Assembly (NCBI GenBank): GCA_947175045.1
Contig: CAMWLH010000104.1
Location: forward strand, 1 to 7,107
From: an uncultured Clostridia bacterium
GTDB lineage: Bacteria; Bacillota; Clostridia; Oscillospirales; Ruminococcaceae
Length of the DNA: 7,107 nucleotides
Direction: 5' to 3'
Part shown: positions 6,728 through 7,107 of the stretch, piece by piece
Numbering within the stretch: the stretch's first letter is position 1
How the letters are laid out: each line of letters starts with the position of its first letter
The notes under the pieces: model-generated
The model's database searches: none
What the model saw: only the letters and a program-made list of their open reading frames with translations
What the model was told of the DNA's origin: nothing
Program-made: the position numbers and the translations under genes

Positions 6728-6932
6728 ATAATTTCGGCGGGATAAATATGCAATTTTATGGAAGAACGCGGCTTATCCGCGGGAAAACTCCCCCGAACAC
6801 ACCGTGTTGCGCCGCGCCGTTCCGAAAGCCCCAATTACGCTTACGGTCTCGGCAGCCGATACGGAACGCTCCGGCGTTTATCCGCCGAACAGCTCCGATA
6901 AAAAATTCCGATTCCTGTACTTTATATATTAA
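6728..6932 (-). other. Long hairpin-rich 5' leader of rny
   Basis: No open frame of interest. Stems seen: CGCGG/CCGCG (6767-6771 with 6777-6781), AACAC/GTGTT (6796-6800 with 6804-6808), CGTTCCG/CGGAACG (6818-6824 with 6862-6868, enclosing TCGG/CCGA at 6849-6852 and 6856-6859) and CGGCG/CGCCG (6872-6876 with 6883-6887). On the transcript strand the first and last hairpins both show GCGGATAA at the stem-loop border. The segment complementary to 6735-6746, just ahead of the ribosome binding site, can pair with that motif at 6877-6887. The extent assumes the candidate promoter upstream is right. Confidence 0.5.
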
Positions 6933-6938
6933 AGAACA

Positions 6939-6968
6939 ATTTTAATGGAATAAAAAAGGCAGTTCCAA
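6939..6968 (-). promoter_or_regulatory. Candidate rny promoter
   Basis: On the - strand, TTGGAA (complement of 6963-6968), an 18-bp spacer and TAAAAT (complement of 6939-6944) form a reasonable sigma-A promoter in an AT-rich stretch between GC-rich blocks. Initiation would be near 6932, giving a leader of about 220 nt. No better pair was found in 6711-7107, but the spacer is one base over the optimum. Confidence 0.5.
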
Positions 6969-7107
6969 TCATCATATATTATTCCGCCGCCTAAAAAATA
7001 ACGTAAATATATCAAGGTAATATCGGGCGACGCCGCGCCTTACCGCGGCAAATACGCCCCGCGCCCGCCGGAAATATCCGTTTGAGCGCTGCCCCCAAAT
7101 AACATGG
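6969..7107. other. Gene-free edge region with a GC-rich nested stem
   Basis: No coding frame with a ribosome binding site is visible on either strand. An AT-rich part (about 6969-7020) leads into a GC-rich block. There GCCGCG (7032-7037) pairs with CGCGGC (7044-7049), and outside it CGGGCG (7024-7029) pairs with CGCCCG (7062-7067). No T-run follows on either strand, so it is not a classical terminator. It could be the 3' end region of a gene beyond the window, or a small structured RNA. Confidence 0.35.

Noticed and set aside
5520..6731. 403-codon + strand reading frame opposite rny
   Set aside because: It is antisense to the coiled-coil, KH and HD coding sequence of rny. The low-complexity Leu-rich translation is the mirror of Lys/Glu codons.
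7104..7107. ATG at the right edge as a start of a divergent gene
   Set aside because: There is no ribosome binding site and only one codon is visible.

Overview
The window reads as a chromosomal piece of an anaerobic low-to-mid GC Firmicute, most likely a Clostridia of the Ruminococcaceae/Oscillospirales type. The reasons are strong GGAGG-type ribosome binding sites, a membrane-anchored RNase Y, a QueT transporter under a preQ1 riboswitch, and a regulatory-type [FeFe]-hydrogenase homologue. The genus is inference. No tRNA, rRNA, CRISPR array, insertion sequence or phage gene was seen.

Left part (1-2236, + strand): a perfect-consensus sigma-A promoter (TTGACA, 17 bp, TATAAT) drives an apparent three-gene operon. 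It holds a RimJ/RimL-like GNAT acetyltransferase (146-670), an unrecognised acidic cytosolic protein (667-1428, ATGA overlap) and an AraC-family regulator (1466-2236). The promoter shows that the longer upstream reading frame of the acetyltransferase is not its real start.

Middle (2237-3090, + strand): an extended -10 promoter makes a leader of about 155 nt that ends in a convincing preQ1-I riboswitch. Its pseudoknot pairs directly with the Shine-Dalgarno sequence of queT (2502-3032), a queuosine-precursor transporter. Between the promoter and the riboswitch lie about 110 nt of leader with extra hairpins and segments complementary to the riboswitch loop. A GC-rich hairpin at 3063-3090 closes queT and also serves the convergent gene.

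Right part (3108-7107, - strand): first the hydrogenase-like sensor (5036 down to 3108). It is one soluble polypeptide made of two [4Fe-4S] ferredoxin motifs, an H-cluster domain with all four cluster cysteines, a further Fe-S motif and a methyl-accepting chemotaxis signalling hairpin. The proton-relay cysteine position holds proline, which fits a redox or H2 sensor better than a bulk hydrogenase. Upstream of it is rny, ribonuclease Y (6710 down to 5103), 66 nt away with an imperfect terminator hairpin in between. The 397 bases beyond rny contain no gene. They hold a candidate rny promoter, a long hairpin-rich leader with repeated GCGGATAA loops, and a second GC-rich structured block near the window edge.

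The three blocks look functionally independent. The most interesting items are the hydrogenase-chemoreceptor fusion, the riboswitch leader with its possible anti-pseudoknot segments, and the structured rny leader.
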